Shown: positions 1-7,978 of the stretch, one piece after another
How positions within the stretch are numbered: the stretch's first letter is position 1
Layout: every line of letters begins with the position of its first letter
Origin: M3007 sp044350415
GTDB lineage: Bacteria > Bacteroidota > Bacteroidia > Chitinophagales > Saprospiraceae
NCBI GenBank assembly: GCA_044350415.1
Contig: JBILHQ010000002.1
Location: forward strand, 1 to 64,000
Reading direction: 5' to 3'
Length of the DNA: 64,000 bases
The notes under the pieces: generated by a model
Seen by the model: only the letters and a program-made list of their open reading frames with translations
What the model was told of the DNA's origin: nothing
The model's database searches: none
Program-made: the position numbers and the translations under genes

Positions 1-627
1 GTTAAAATCAGTATTGACGGAAAAAAGGTATCGGTAAAAGAATACGAACCCGGCACAGGATATTTCAAACAACAAGTGGAAGGTGCTGCTATCACCAAGC
101 CCTGGAATGCCATTGAGGTTCAAAACCCCAACAAGACCATTGTATGGGGCGCTGCATACCGCCAGTATTTCGACGATATTGACCAAATCACCACTTTCAA
201 GAAAACGGGATTGACCATTGACCGCCAGGTTTTCATTCAGAAAAACACGGACAAAGGACCAGAACTTACGGTAGTAAACGAAGGCGATGTGGTACACGTA
301 GGCGACCAGTTAAAAGTGCGGATTGAAATACGGAGCGACCGGCCGATGGAATTTGTTCATTTGAAAGATATGCGTCCTTCCGGTTGCGAACCTAAAAATG
401 TACTGAGCAGATATCACTATCAGAGCGGTCTGGGGTATTATGAAAGCACCCGCGATTTAGCCACGCATTTCTTTATTGATTACCTTCCACGCGGCACTTA
501 TGTGCTGGAATATCCACTGGCTGCCACCCACAAGGGCAATATGTCCTTTGGTATTTCAACACTTCAATGTATGTATGCTCCGGAATTTTCGAGTCATTCG
601 GCAGGAATCAGAATAAAAATTGAATAA
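1..627 (+). CDS. Alpha-2-macroglobulin family protein, C-terminal part
   Basis: The reading frame is open from base 1, so the gene begins before the window and only the last 208 residues are seen. The tail carries the pattern of the bacterial alpha-2-macroglobulin C-terminus (MG10-like region): the blocks 'YYESTRDLATHFF', 'LPRGTYVLEYPL' and 'MYAPEFSSHS' are characteristic of the large Bacteroidota versions, usually 1,900-2,000 residue secreted or envelope-anchored proteins thought to trap proteases. A GTG at base 76 is in frame but lies inside the domain and should not be taken as the start. A strong terminator follows 36 bases after the stop. The family call is firm; the thioester region that would show whether it is the trapping type is outside the window. 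Confidence 0.85.
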   Translation, partial: VKISIDGKKVSVKEYEPGTGYFKQQVEGAAITKPWNAIEVQNPNKTIVWGAAYRQYFDDIDQITTFKKTGLTIDRQVFIQKNTDKGPELTVVNEGDVVHVGDQLKVRIEIRSDRPMEFVHLKDMRPSGCEPKNVLSRYHYQSGLGYYESTRDLATHFFIDYLPRGTYVLEYPLAATHKGNMSFGISTLQCMYAPEFSSHSAGIRIKIE

Positions 628-662
628 TTTTTATTTTAAATATTTAAAAAATACTTAAAAAT

Positions 663-705
663 GAAGCCAGTTATTTCATCGTAAATAACTGGCTTCTAAT
701 ATTTT
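663..705 (+). terminator. Rho-independent terminator after the macroglobulin gene
   Basis: A perfect 14-base inverted repeat (663-676 with 683-696) closes a 6-base loop and is followed by the T-rich stretch TAATATTTT. It sits just behind the stop codon of the macroglobulin gene and ahead of the crp/fnr promoter region. Confidence 0.8.
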
Positions 706-752
706 AGATGCTGAATAAAGCGTGTTTTTTTTCCGACAAACAAGTAATTATG

Positions 753-760
753 TATTTTTG
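753..760 (+). promoter_or_regulatory. Candidate Bacteroidota -7 box for the Crp/Fnr gene
   Basis: TATTTTTG matches the TAnnTTTG -7 consensus of Bacteroidota primary sigma factor promoters. It lies 86 bases ahead of the ATG at 846. A clear TTTG -33 element is not seen, only a T-run at about 725-732, so this is a motif match without further support. Confidence 0.4.
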
Positions 761-845
761 TGCAGAGATTGATTAACCTACGTTTGTATCATGATTTTCG
801 ACTCTAATCCAAATATTGTTATTCACACTACTACTTATCAGGGTT

Positions 846-1526
846 ATGGAATTGTCAAACAAAGTACAATTGCTGGGGCGGATGCCCATTTTATCGCCAC
901 TTAACCAGCAGGAACTGGAGCACCTGGCACAAAATACGCAATTCCGGCGTATATCCCGTTTTCATTTCATCTATATGCCCGATGAAAGTGCAGAATACAT
1001 TTATTTTCTATTGAAAGGAAAAATAAAAATCGGTACTTTTTCTATTGAGGGCCGGGAAGTAATCAAAGAGATTCTTCAACCGGAACATCCTTTCGGCGAT
1101 ATGGCTATCGCTGGAGAATTGGTGCGCAGCGATTTTGCCCAGGCCATGCAGGACGATGTGGAGGTCCTCGCCATTAGGATGAATGAATTCCGCAGCCTGA
1201 TGCAACACAATTCCCAACTGATGTTTTCCTGCCTTCAACACATGAACCAACGTTTGGTCAGGGTGGAAGAACGCCTCGCATCACTTGTACTGAAAGATGC
1301 CCGCGAACGAATTATCGAATTTCTCGTGGAAACTGCAGGCAGGGAAGGCCGTCAGGTGGGTTATGAAACGCTCGTAAAACACCAGTTGACCCAACAGGAA
1401 ATTGCTAATTTGACAGGAACCAGTCGCCAAACGGTTACTTCGGTATTAAATGACCTCCGAAAATCAAATCTCATTTATTTTAACCGCAACAGTATCCTTA
1501 TCCGGGATTTGCAAAAGTTAGCTTAA
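846..1526 (+). CDS. Crp/Fnr family transcriptional regulator
   Basis: A 226-residue cyclic-nucleotide-binding-like regulator. Residues about 20-120 form the cNMP-type beta roll ('GKIKIGTFSIEGREVIKEIL', 'PFGDMAI'), followed by the long dimerisation helix ('MNQRLVRVEERLASLVLKDA') and a C-terminal winged helix-turn-helix at about 181-210 ('LTQQEIANLTGTSRQTV'), the Crp-type recognition segment. The N-terminal cysteine cluster of oxygen-sensing Fnr is absent (one Cys only), so an Fe-S sensor is unlikely. The ATG at 846 is preferred over an upstream TTG at 816 because the domain starts a few residues later. Its 3' end overlaps the convergent fcl gene by 29 bases. The ligand and regulon cannot be read from the sequence. 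Confidence 0.85.
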   Translation: MELSNKVQLLGRMPILSPLNQQELEHLAQNTQFRRISRFHFIYMPDESAEYIYFLLKGKIKIGTFSIEGREVIKEILQPEHPFGDMAIAGELVRSDFAQAMQDDVEVLAIRMNEFRSLMQHNSQLMFSCLQHMNQRLVRVEERLASLVLKDARERIIEFLVETAGREGRQVGYETLVKHQLTQQEIANLTGTSRQTVTSVLNDLRKSNLIYFNRNSILIRDLQKLA

Positions 1527-2439
1527 TAAACTCTTTATAAACGCCCTTAATACCTTCTTCCAGATCAATAGATGCGCTCCAGCCCATTCGGTGCAATTTA
1601 CTTACATCCATTAATTTACGCGGCGTACCGTCAGGTTTCGTAATATCATGTAATATCTCTCCTTCAAATCCGACGATACGCCGCACCATTTGTGCCAGCT
1701 CCAGAATGGTCACGTCCTCCCCTACTCCAATATTCACTAGCCCGGGCTCATTGTACTGCTGCATTAAAAAACAACAGGCATCAGCCAGATCATCGGCATG
1801 CAGGAACTCCCGGCGCGGCGATCCGGTGCCCCAGATCGTCACTGCGCTGTCACCCCGTAATTTGGCCTCATGAAACCGGCGAATCATTGCTGGTAATACA
1901 TGACTGTTCTGCGGGTGATAATTGTCGTTGGGACCGTAAAGATTGGTAGGCATCACCGAAATATAATTGCAGCCATATTGCGATCGGTAAGCATCACAAA
2001 GTTTGATACCGGCAATTTTGGCAATTGCATAGGGTTCGTTGGTCGGCTCCAGCAGTCCTGTCAGCAAGTATTCCTCTTTCATAGGTTGCGGGGCCAATTT
2101 GGGATAAATGCAGGAAGAACCCAGGAACATCAATTTTTGAACGCCGCTCCGATGGGCAGAATCGATGATATTGGCCTCGATCAGGAGGTTGTCGTACAGG
2201 AACTCTGCCCGGTAAGTATCGTTGGCAATGATCCCGCCGACTTTTGCCGCTGCGAGAAATACATATTCAGGCTTTTCATTGTCAAAAAATTGCCGTACGG
2301 ATTGCTGGTCGCGCAGATCCAGTTCCTGCGATGTTCTGAAAACGAAATTGGTGAATCCTTTTGATAGCAGTTTCCTGTGGATGGCGGAGCCCACCATTCC
2401 GCGATGGCCTGCGATGTATATTTTTTCGTGTTGTTGCAT
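1498..2439 (-). CDS. fcl: GDP-L-fucose synthase
   Basis: A 313-residue short-chain dehydrogenase/reductase of the GDP-4-keto-6-deoxymannose 3,5-epimerase/4-reductase type, the last step to GDP-L-fucose in the cytoplasm. The NADP-binding 'GHRGMVGSAI' is at residues 11-20, and the catalytic triad reads S108, Y137 and K141 ('YAIAK'), numbered almost as in E. coli Fcl (S107, Y136, K140). The frame is open up to 2571, but the extra 44 residues do not resemble the family and overlap the upstream glycosyltransferase, so the ATG at 2439, 13 bases after that gene, is chosen. It is the distal gene of the polysaccharide cluster; the preceding enzyme, gmd, is at 10.1 kb. It runs convergently into the crp/fnr gene with a 29-base overlap. 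Confidence 0.93.
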   Translation of the reverse strand: MQQHEKIYIAGHRGMVGSAIHRKLLSKGFTNFVFRTSQELDLRDQQSVRQFFDNEKPEYVFLAAAKVGGIIANDTYRAEFLYDNLLIEANIIDSAHRSGVQKLMFLGSSCIYPKLAPQPMKEEYLLTGLLEPTNEPYAIAKIAGIKLCDAYRSQYGCNYISVMPTNLYGPNDNYHPQNSHVLPAMIRRFHEAKLRGDSAVTIWGTGSPRREFLHADDLADACCFLMQQYNEPGLVNIGVGEDVTILELAQMVRRIVGFEGEILHDITKPDGTPRKLMDVSKLHRMGWSASIDLEEGIKGVYKEFIKLTFANPG

Positions 2440-2452
2440 AGTAAGTGGGTGC

Positions 2453-3646
2453 TTAGCGCGTGTCCCGGATTCTTTCTTTCCGGGTTGAATCTGTAATTGT
2501 ATTAATAATTTTTTTGAAATGTTGCCCAACAATATTGGCACTATATTCTTTTTCTGCTTTTTCGCGGCCAAATTTTCCCATGGCGTACCGTTGTTCGGGC
2601 GAAATCGTACAGGCTTTTAACATGGCTTCGAACAATAAGTTTTCGTCTTTCACCGGGACAAGGAAGCCGTTTTTTCCAGGTACCACTGTTTCCCGACAGC
2701 CCGGCGTGTCGGTAGTAATAATAGGCCTGGCCATTGACATGGCTTCCAGTAATACGCGCGACAAGCCTTCCCTGTACGATGGAAGCACGATCCAGTCGGA
2801 TTGCTCGATAATAGGCCGCACATCTTTCGTCGCACCTTTATAATTAATATGCCCCGATTTTACCCATTGAATTAACTCTTCTTTGTGCACATGTGCAGGG
2901 TTTTCATTGTCAAGATGTCCTAACAACCAGCACTCTGCAGCAGGATAAGCCGCCTTTAGTCGGGCCGCCGCCGCCGCAAATTCCCGAATTCCTTTGTCGT
3001 ATAACAGGCGGCCAATAAGGGTGAAAACTGGCGGGTGCAGGGATGCCGCAGTAGTAGACGCTGTGAAATACTGTGTATCGATTCCACAGCCCGGCACATG
3101 ATAGGTAATCGATCGTTCCACCATTTTGGAGAACACCATCAGATCAAGATCGGCTTGGTTTTCAAATACAACTTTAGCCGTTTTTAAAAATGTAATCCGG
3201 TACAACCACCGGGTAAGCCAGGGCACCATTCCCTTGTGCAAAAAAGTATATCCCAGACCTGTTACTACACAAACAGAAGGAATATTCGCCAATCGGGCAG
3301 CAAAATTGCCGAAAATATTGGCTTGCACCCCAAAATGAATCACAGCATCCGGATGCAACGCTTTGTAAACCTTTCGAAATTCCACAATCATTTTTACGCT
3401 AGCCCAAATATTGGTGGAATTCCTCCTGAAATGACGCAACGCCACCAGTTCAATACCTGGTTCTTTCAGGAGTACACTCACCGATTCATCCACAGGAACG
3501 ATCACCACCACCCTGTACCCATCGGCCTGTAATGCCCGAATAACGGGCAGCCTGAAATTGTATATAGACCAGGCTTGATTGGCCACCAGTGCGATGGTTC
3601 CCCGGTGCTTTTTGATATGGGTTGTTATGCCTGAATTCAAATGCAA
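2453..3646 (-). CDS. Glycosyltransferase family 4
   Basis: A 397-residue GT-B fold glycosyltransferase, related to transferases that add hexosamines to lipid-linked O-antigen or glycan intermediates. The N-terminal half starts with 'IALVANQAWSIYNFRLPV'; the donor-binding half has 'TLIGRLLYDKGI' and the EX7E element 'EGLSRVLLEAMS', diagnostic for retaining GT4 enzymes. No signal peptide is seen; it acts on the cytoplasmic face. The start is a TTG, because no ATG lies near the conserved N-terminus. fcl follows after 13 bases and the GT2-flippase fusion gene precedes it by 56 bases. Donor and acceptor sugars cannot be deduced. Confidence 0.85.
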   Translation of the reverse strand: MHLNSGITTHIKKHRGTIALVANQAWSIYNFRLPVIRALQADGYRVVVIVPVDESVSVLLKEPGIELVALRHFRRNSTNIWASVKMIVEFRKVYKALHPDAVIHFGVQANIFGNFAARLANIPSVCVVTGLGYTFLHKGMVPWLTRWLYRITFLKTAKVVFENQADLDLMVFSKMVERSITYHVPGCGIDTQYFTASTTAASLHPPVFTLIGRLLYDKGIREFAAAAARLKAAYPAAECWLLGHLDNENPAHVHKEELIQWVKSGHINYKGATKDVRPIIEQSDWIVLPSYREGLSRVLLEAMSMARPIITTDTPGCRETVVPGKNGFLVPVKDENLLFEAMLKACTISPEQRYAMGKFGREKAEKEYSANIVGQHFKKIINTITDSTRKERIRDTR

Positions 3647-3702
3647 ATTAGGTTATGTGCTGCTGCCGGAGGCCCAATGGTCTCCAGCAACAACGCTCAA
3701 TA

Positions 3703-5811
3703 TCAGCGTTGTAATTTTTGGACAGCGCTGAGCATAAATATATTGTACAGCAAAATATTAAAAACCATAAGTATACTGTGTATCCATAAAATCTGGTGTA
3801 AAGGTAAACCATGGGATACCATAAATAATAATGCAATAAGTGTTATCACTAAGGAAAATAAGCCGGAATAAACAGGAGGACGCGGTTGCTGCATCGCATA
3901 GAATCCAGTACTCACGGGGGAACTCAAAAACTGGGCACCACAACGCAGCGCCAATGCGCCTGCCCATATTCCTGTGCCTTCATATGGACTTCCAAAAATT
4001 AATGCAACTACGGAATCTCCCCAAAATGCAACCACGCCATAAAATAATACCGCAATAGGAAGCCATTTTATCCAGTACGCCGTAAATATGGTGGTGGTCA
4101 ACCGGCGCGCGCTGAATAATTCATGAAAATGCCGGAAATGATAAAGACCATACGTACTGTTCAATAAGGAAACCGGAGCCATGGTCATCTTTTGCACCAG
4201 AAAAAAGGCGCCAGCCGTCTTCAGGTCGTACACGCCAGCAATGACTAAAGTAAAAATGTGGTCGGAAAACGCCACAATAAAGGAATTGACCGTCATCCAA
4301 ATGCTGCTTTCCTTTTGCTCCTTTGCCAAGGTAAGCACCTGTCTGAAAAACCGCCCCGACAACCAATCTGAGGTATGAAACAATGGCCTGATCGAAGGAA
4401 TCAATGGCAGCCATACACTCAAAACCAAACTCAAAACCAAACCATTATTGCCCCAAATATGCCAGGCACCCAAACTGAAAGGATAGGCGATAGCCGCAGA
4501 AAATAACCGCAGAAAATTGACCCCGGAAAAAGACTTTTCCGCAGTAAACACTGAAGATTTCAGGTTCAATGCCCCAAAACCAAGCCAATAGGCAATTAAA
4601 TAACCGGAAGAAAATAACGGAATCTCCCATTGCCTGCTGAAAATTGTCACCAAACCGGCAAACAGCAGGCTAAATAATACATGTGCGGCCATCCCCAGTG
4701 CAACCAGCCCCGAACGCTTTTGCCGGTCATCGGTAGTAATAATTAACTGGTCAGTTTTGATTTGGGAAAAAGACCACAATAATAATACCGAGGATTGAAA
4801 AAATACCCATACACCAACCTCCGCAGGTGGATACCACCGACTTACCAGGGGTAAACTGGAAAACACAATCAAGTGTACTGCCAATTGTGACACTACCATT
4901 CGACCAGCACTCTCTTTGGCTGGAATAACCATCCGCTGCCGAATACCCCTTAAAATACTGCCGGATATGGGAAGTAATAACCAATGCCAGGTCATCAACG
5001 GTGCAATAGCAAGTGCCGTCCAGGGCTTTCCTGCAGCCAACACCTGTAATAAGGCCGCCCATACCAAATTAATCTTCCGCAAGATCAAGGCTATTAAACT
5101 TTTTCCTGAACCAGTCGTAAAAGGCGTATTATGGTTGATCGCAATACCTGTTTTGAACCTGTTGTACCACAATGGCCGATCACTTACCAATAACGCATTG
5201 CCTTTGGCCAACAAATAGCAAATAGGCGGGTACAGATTATCATAAGCCGTCCTGCTGTTCACTCCCCACCAAACAGGAAATGCTAAGCCATCCGATGCAT
5301 GGCGCCGAAAGACGGAATAACCTGGCCCATCATCAAAGATATGTATCAATTTACACAATCGAACCCAACTGTTTTTGCCTGAATATTCGCTCGCACGGGG
5401 TGCCGGATCTGTCAGTATCTCATTCTTTTCATCAACAAAAACCATCGGACAAAAAACGGAGACGGTCTCTGGATGCAGGAGTAATTGCGCCACCATTATT
5501 TCCATAAAGGACGGGTCCCAAAAGTCATCGTCGGCAGCCAGCATAAAAAACTCCCCGTTGGCTTCCCGCAGCAGGAAATTCATATTCGCTGAAACGCCAA
5601 GGTTTTTTTCGTGGCGGATATAGCGAATCCGGGAATCCATTCGTGCATAATCCGTACAGACTGCCGCACTACCGTCGGAGGATCCATCGTCAGCAATGAT
5701 CAATTCAAAATTCGAATACGTCTGGGCCAACAAACTATCCAATGCTTTCGACAGAAATGGCAGGTCATTAAAAACCGGCATTCCAATAGAAACCAAGGGC
5801 ATTTTATTCAT
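3703..5811 (-). CDS. Fusion: family 2 glycosyltransferase plus Wzx-type flippase
   Basis: A 702-residue protein with two recognisable halves in one uninterrupted frame. Residues 1 to about 290 are a GT-A family 2 glycosyltransferase: 'VSIGMPVFNDLPFLSKALDS', 'IIADDGSSDGS' and the metal-binding 'AADDD' near residue 93-96. From about residue 300 on, the protein is a polytopic membrane domain whose opening resembles PST/Wzx oligosaccharide flippases ('SRWYPPAEVGVWVFFQS', then 'IKTDQLIITTDDRQK'), with about ten more hydrophobic segments to the C-terminus. The upstream TTG at 5826 is possible, but the ATG at 5811 gives the usual N-terminus. Normally these are separate genes, so a sugar transferase tethered to a flippase is unusual. 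A second, stand-alone Wzx is at 27.8 kb. A frameshift-created fusion is unlikely since the linker is coding and smooth. Confidence 0.8.
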   Translation of the reverse strand: MNKMPLVSIGMPVFNDLPFLSKALDSLLAQTYSNFELIIADDGSSDGSAAVCTDYARMDSRIRYIRHEKNLGVSANMNFLLREANGEFFMLAADDDFWDPSFMEIMVAQLLLHPETVSVFCPMVFVDEKNEILTDPAPRASEYSGKNSWVRLCKLIHIFDDGPGYSVFRRHASDGLAFPVWWGVNSRTAYDNLYPPICYLLAKGNALLVSDRPLWYNRFKTGIAINHNTPFTTGSGKSLIALILRKINLVWAALLQVLAAGKPWTALAIAPLMTWHWLLLPISGSILRGIRQRMVIPAKESAGRMVVSQLAVHLIVFSSLPLVSRWYPPAEVGVWVFFQSSVLLLWSFSQIKTDQLIITTDDRQKRSGLVALGMAAHVLFSLLFAGLVTIFSRQWEIPLFSSGYLIAYWLGFGALNLKSSVFTAEKSFSGVNFLRLFSAAIAYPFSLGAWHIWGNNGLVLSLVLSVWLPLIPSIRPLFHTSDWLSGRFFRQVLTLAKEQKESSIWMTVNSFIVAFSDHIFTLVIAGVYDLKTAGAFFLVQKMTMAPVSLLNSTYGLYHFRHFHELFSARRLTTTIFTAYWIKWLPIAVLFYGVVAFWGDSVVALIFGSPYEGTGIWAGALALRCGAQFLSSPVSTGFYAMQQPRPPVYSGLFSLVITLIALLFMVSHGLPLHQILWIHSILMVFNILLYNIFMLSAVQKLQR

Positions 5812-5890
5812 GACAGGCTTATTCAATTCTTTTGTCAGTTACTTACTGCCTGAGGCACAATGTGCCTGCTTTATACCGTAATTTTGCACC

Positions 5891-6796
5891 GTGTGGGCAA
5901 TTAATCTTGATCAATATCGGGAATTCTGCAAAAATCATACAGCAGAAATCCCTCTTTTCTACCAACCCTGGTGGTTGGATATGGTCTGTGTAACCGGGCA
6001 CTGGCTTCCTTTTGTCAGCAAGGATGGCCAATCAGTATGGCCCGTTTTTATCAAAAAAAAAGGCCCGTTTCGCAAGATAACCATGCCGCCTTTGACTGCA
6101 CGGCTGGGCCCCTGGCCAATTCAGCTGGCTTATTCCTCTAAAGACACCATTGAAATTATAAAAAAATCAGGCTTTGCGCTCGGATTCGTTCAGCACCTGT
6201 CCGGCAACCTGTCCGATTACGCATTTTTGAAAGATGTGGGGTTTCAACTCAGCGCGTTTTGCCATTACGTTATTCAATCTGGCAACACCGCAGCACAAAT
6301 TACTGAAAAAATGAACAGCCTTTCGCGCCGAAACCTCCAAAAAGCGACGCTTTACCTTGATTGCCAACCACTTGCGAGCATGTCAGTACTGGACAAACTG
6401 ATTACTAAAAGTCTGGCGCGACATGGAGAACGGAATCCGATTCCAGTAGTCTTGCTCGACCGTCTTTACAACTCCTTGATGAGAAAACAGCAAGGAGTTG
6501 CATGGATGGCTGTTGACAGAGCGCAGCAAATTCATGCTGCTGTTTTATTGGCCTGGGACGATCAGACGGTATATTACCTGGCGGGCGGATTAGACGACCG
6601 TATTCCTCAAATCGGTGCTCCGCGTTTCCTGTTATGGAAAGGTATAGAATTGGCACTTCAGCACCATAAGCGTTTTGATTTTGGAGGAGGGTTTATTCCC
6701 GGCGTGGATGCCGTTTACCAGTCGATGGGAGGCGAAAGCAAGACCTATGTTCGGGCAGAATGCAGTATCTTCGGGCGTTGGAGACGTACAATTTAA
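5891..6796 (+). CDS. FemAB/BioF2-like GNAT acyltransferase
   Basis: A 301-residue protein of the GNAT-fold FemAB-like group (PF13480-type, 'acetyltransferase involved in cellulose/polysaccharide biosynthesis'). The N-terminal 'IPLFYQPWWLDMV' segment and the later 'SLSRRNLQKA' and 'FDFGGGFIPGVDAVYQSMGG' blocks fit the family, in which the last motif marks the acyl-CoA or aminoacyl-tRNA-binding half. A GTG at 5891 is used as start because the conserved N-terminus begins immediately after it; TAATTTTG at 5879-5886 resembles a -7 box, which would give an almost leaderless message. It is divergent from the GT2-flippase gene and 33 bases upstream of a glycosyltransferase on the same strand, forming a two-gene plus-strand island in the cluster. 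A role in acylating the sugar repeat is inference. Confidence 0.75.
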   Translation: MWAINLDQYREFCKNHTAEIPLFYQPWWLDMVCVTGHWLPFVSKDGQSVWPVFIKKKGPFRKITMPPLTARLGPWPIQLAYSSKDTIEIIKKSGFALGFVQHLSGNLSDYAFLKDVGFQLSAFCHYVIQSGNTAAQITEKMNSLSRRNLQKATLYLDCQPLASMSVLDKLITKSLARHGERNPIPVVLLDRLYNSLMRKQQGVAWMAVDRAQQIHAAVLLAWDDQTVYYLAGGLDDRIPQIGAPRFLLWKGIELALQHHKRFDFGGGFIPGVDAVYQSMGGESKTYVRAECSIFGRWRRTI

Positions 6797-6829
6797 TGAA
6801 ATAGCCCTTCAAAAAAAAACAGCCACGAC

Positions 6830-7978
6830 ATGCGCATTCTCTTTTATTTTCGCACCCATTTTGACGACCCCTCCAATATCGGCGTCATCAATAAATGTCG
6901 TGCGATTGTGAGCGGATTCAACGCAACTGGTGCTGCTTCCGACACCTTGTTTTTTTCCCAAAAAGGACTGGAAAAAGCAGGAAAAGAATTACCGGTTCGC
7001 TCCTGGCCTAATCGCAAACGCAGTTCATCGCATATAGCGCTGTATTACTTTTTGGCAGACCAGTGGTTGGTTCAAAATATTGATTTTCAAGCCTATTCAC
7101 ATTTTTACATCCGTCATTTTCCAACCCATACAGCATTCCTAAATCTAGTAAAAACGGCAAAAACACAAAATCCGCAGCTGAAAATATTGTTGGAGTTGCC
7201 TACCTGGCCCTATGACAAAGAATCACACGGTTGGGTGGACAAAATGATTGCTTTGCCCGACCGCTTTTACCGGAATTTCTTGTACCGGTATACTGATCAT
7301 GTCCTACATTACGGCATTGAAACATCGGTCATGGGGATTCCTGCCATTCCGGTAAGTAATGGCATTGACTGGCAGCGTATTCCGGTGAGAGATGGAATAC
7401 CATCCTTTGAACATACTTTGCGAATAATCGCCGTGGGCAACTGGAATACCTGGCATGGGCTTGACCGAATAATGGAAGGAATAAAACTGTACCAACGCAA
7501 CAAGGGCGGGACAACCATCCATTTGAATATAGTCGGCGGTGGTCCAGCGATTCCGGCATTAAAAAAACGAACCGTTGAATTGCAGCTGGAGCAAGTTATT
7601 CAATTTCACCCACCAGGTACTGGTGACGTGCTGTCGCAATTGTTTAACCATGCAGATGTAGCCGTGGGTGTGCTGGGATTGCATAGAAAAGGGTTGTCCA
7701 TCGCTTCGCCGCTCAAACACCGGGAATACTGCGCCCGTGGCATTCCATTCATCATGGCGGGAAAAGATAGCGATTTCGCTGCTGATTGGCCTTACGCCTT
7801 AAATCTCCCGGAAGATGATTCGCCGGTTGATATGGCAAACGTATTGGCTTTTGTTCAGCGATTCAAAAAGGAGGATGTTGGGAAGATGCGGCAATTTGCG
7901 GAGCGGCATTTGGGCTGGGAGATCAAAATAAAGGCTATTTCAAACCGTTACTTTAAACCGGTGCACCCATCCATATAA
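6830..7978 (+). CDS. Glycosyltransferase, GT4-like
   Basis: A 382-residue GT-B-type glycosyltransferase. It begins 'MRILFYFRTHFDDPSNIGVI' and has the C-terminal nucleotide-sugar domain with 'IIAVGNWNTWHGLDRIMEGI' and 'LNIVGGGPAIPALKK'. The acidic EX7E element is replaced by 'KGLSIASPLKHREYCARGIP', where the positions are only partly kept, so it may be a divergent subfamily. It is transcribed with the FemAB-like gene, 33 bases downstream. Its last 39 bases overlap the 3' end of the convergent asparagine synthase-like gene. Substrates unknown. Confidence 0.78.
   Translation: MRILFYFRTHFDDPSNIGVINKCRAIVSGFNATGAASDTLFFSQKGLEKAGKELPVRSWPNRKRSSSHIALYYFLADQWLVQNIDFQAYSHFYIRHFPTHTAFLNLVKTAKTQNPQLKILLELPTWPYDKESHGWVDKMIALPDRFYRNFLYRYTDHVLHYGIETSVMGIPAIPVSNGIDWQRIPVRDGIPSFEHTLRIIAVGNWNTWHGLDRIMEGIKLYQRNKGGTTIHLNIVGGGPAIPALKKRTVELQLEQVIQFHPPGTGDVLSQLFNHADVAVGVLGLHRKGLSIASPLKHREYCARGIPFIMAGKDSDFAADWPYALNLPEDDSPVDMANVLAFVQRFKKEDVGKMRQFAERHLGWEIKIKAISNRYFKPVHPSI

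Noticed and set aside
2440..2571. N-terminal extension of fcl to 2571
   Set aside because: The 44 extra residues do not match the family and overlap the end of the upstream glycosyltransferase; the ATG at 2439 places the nucleotide-binding motif normally.
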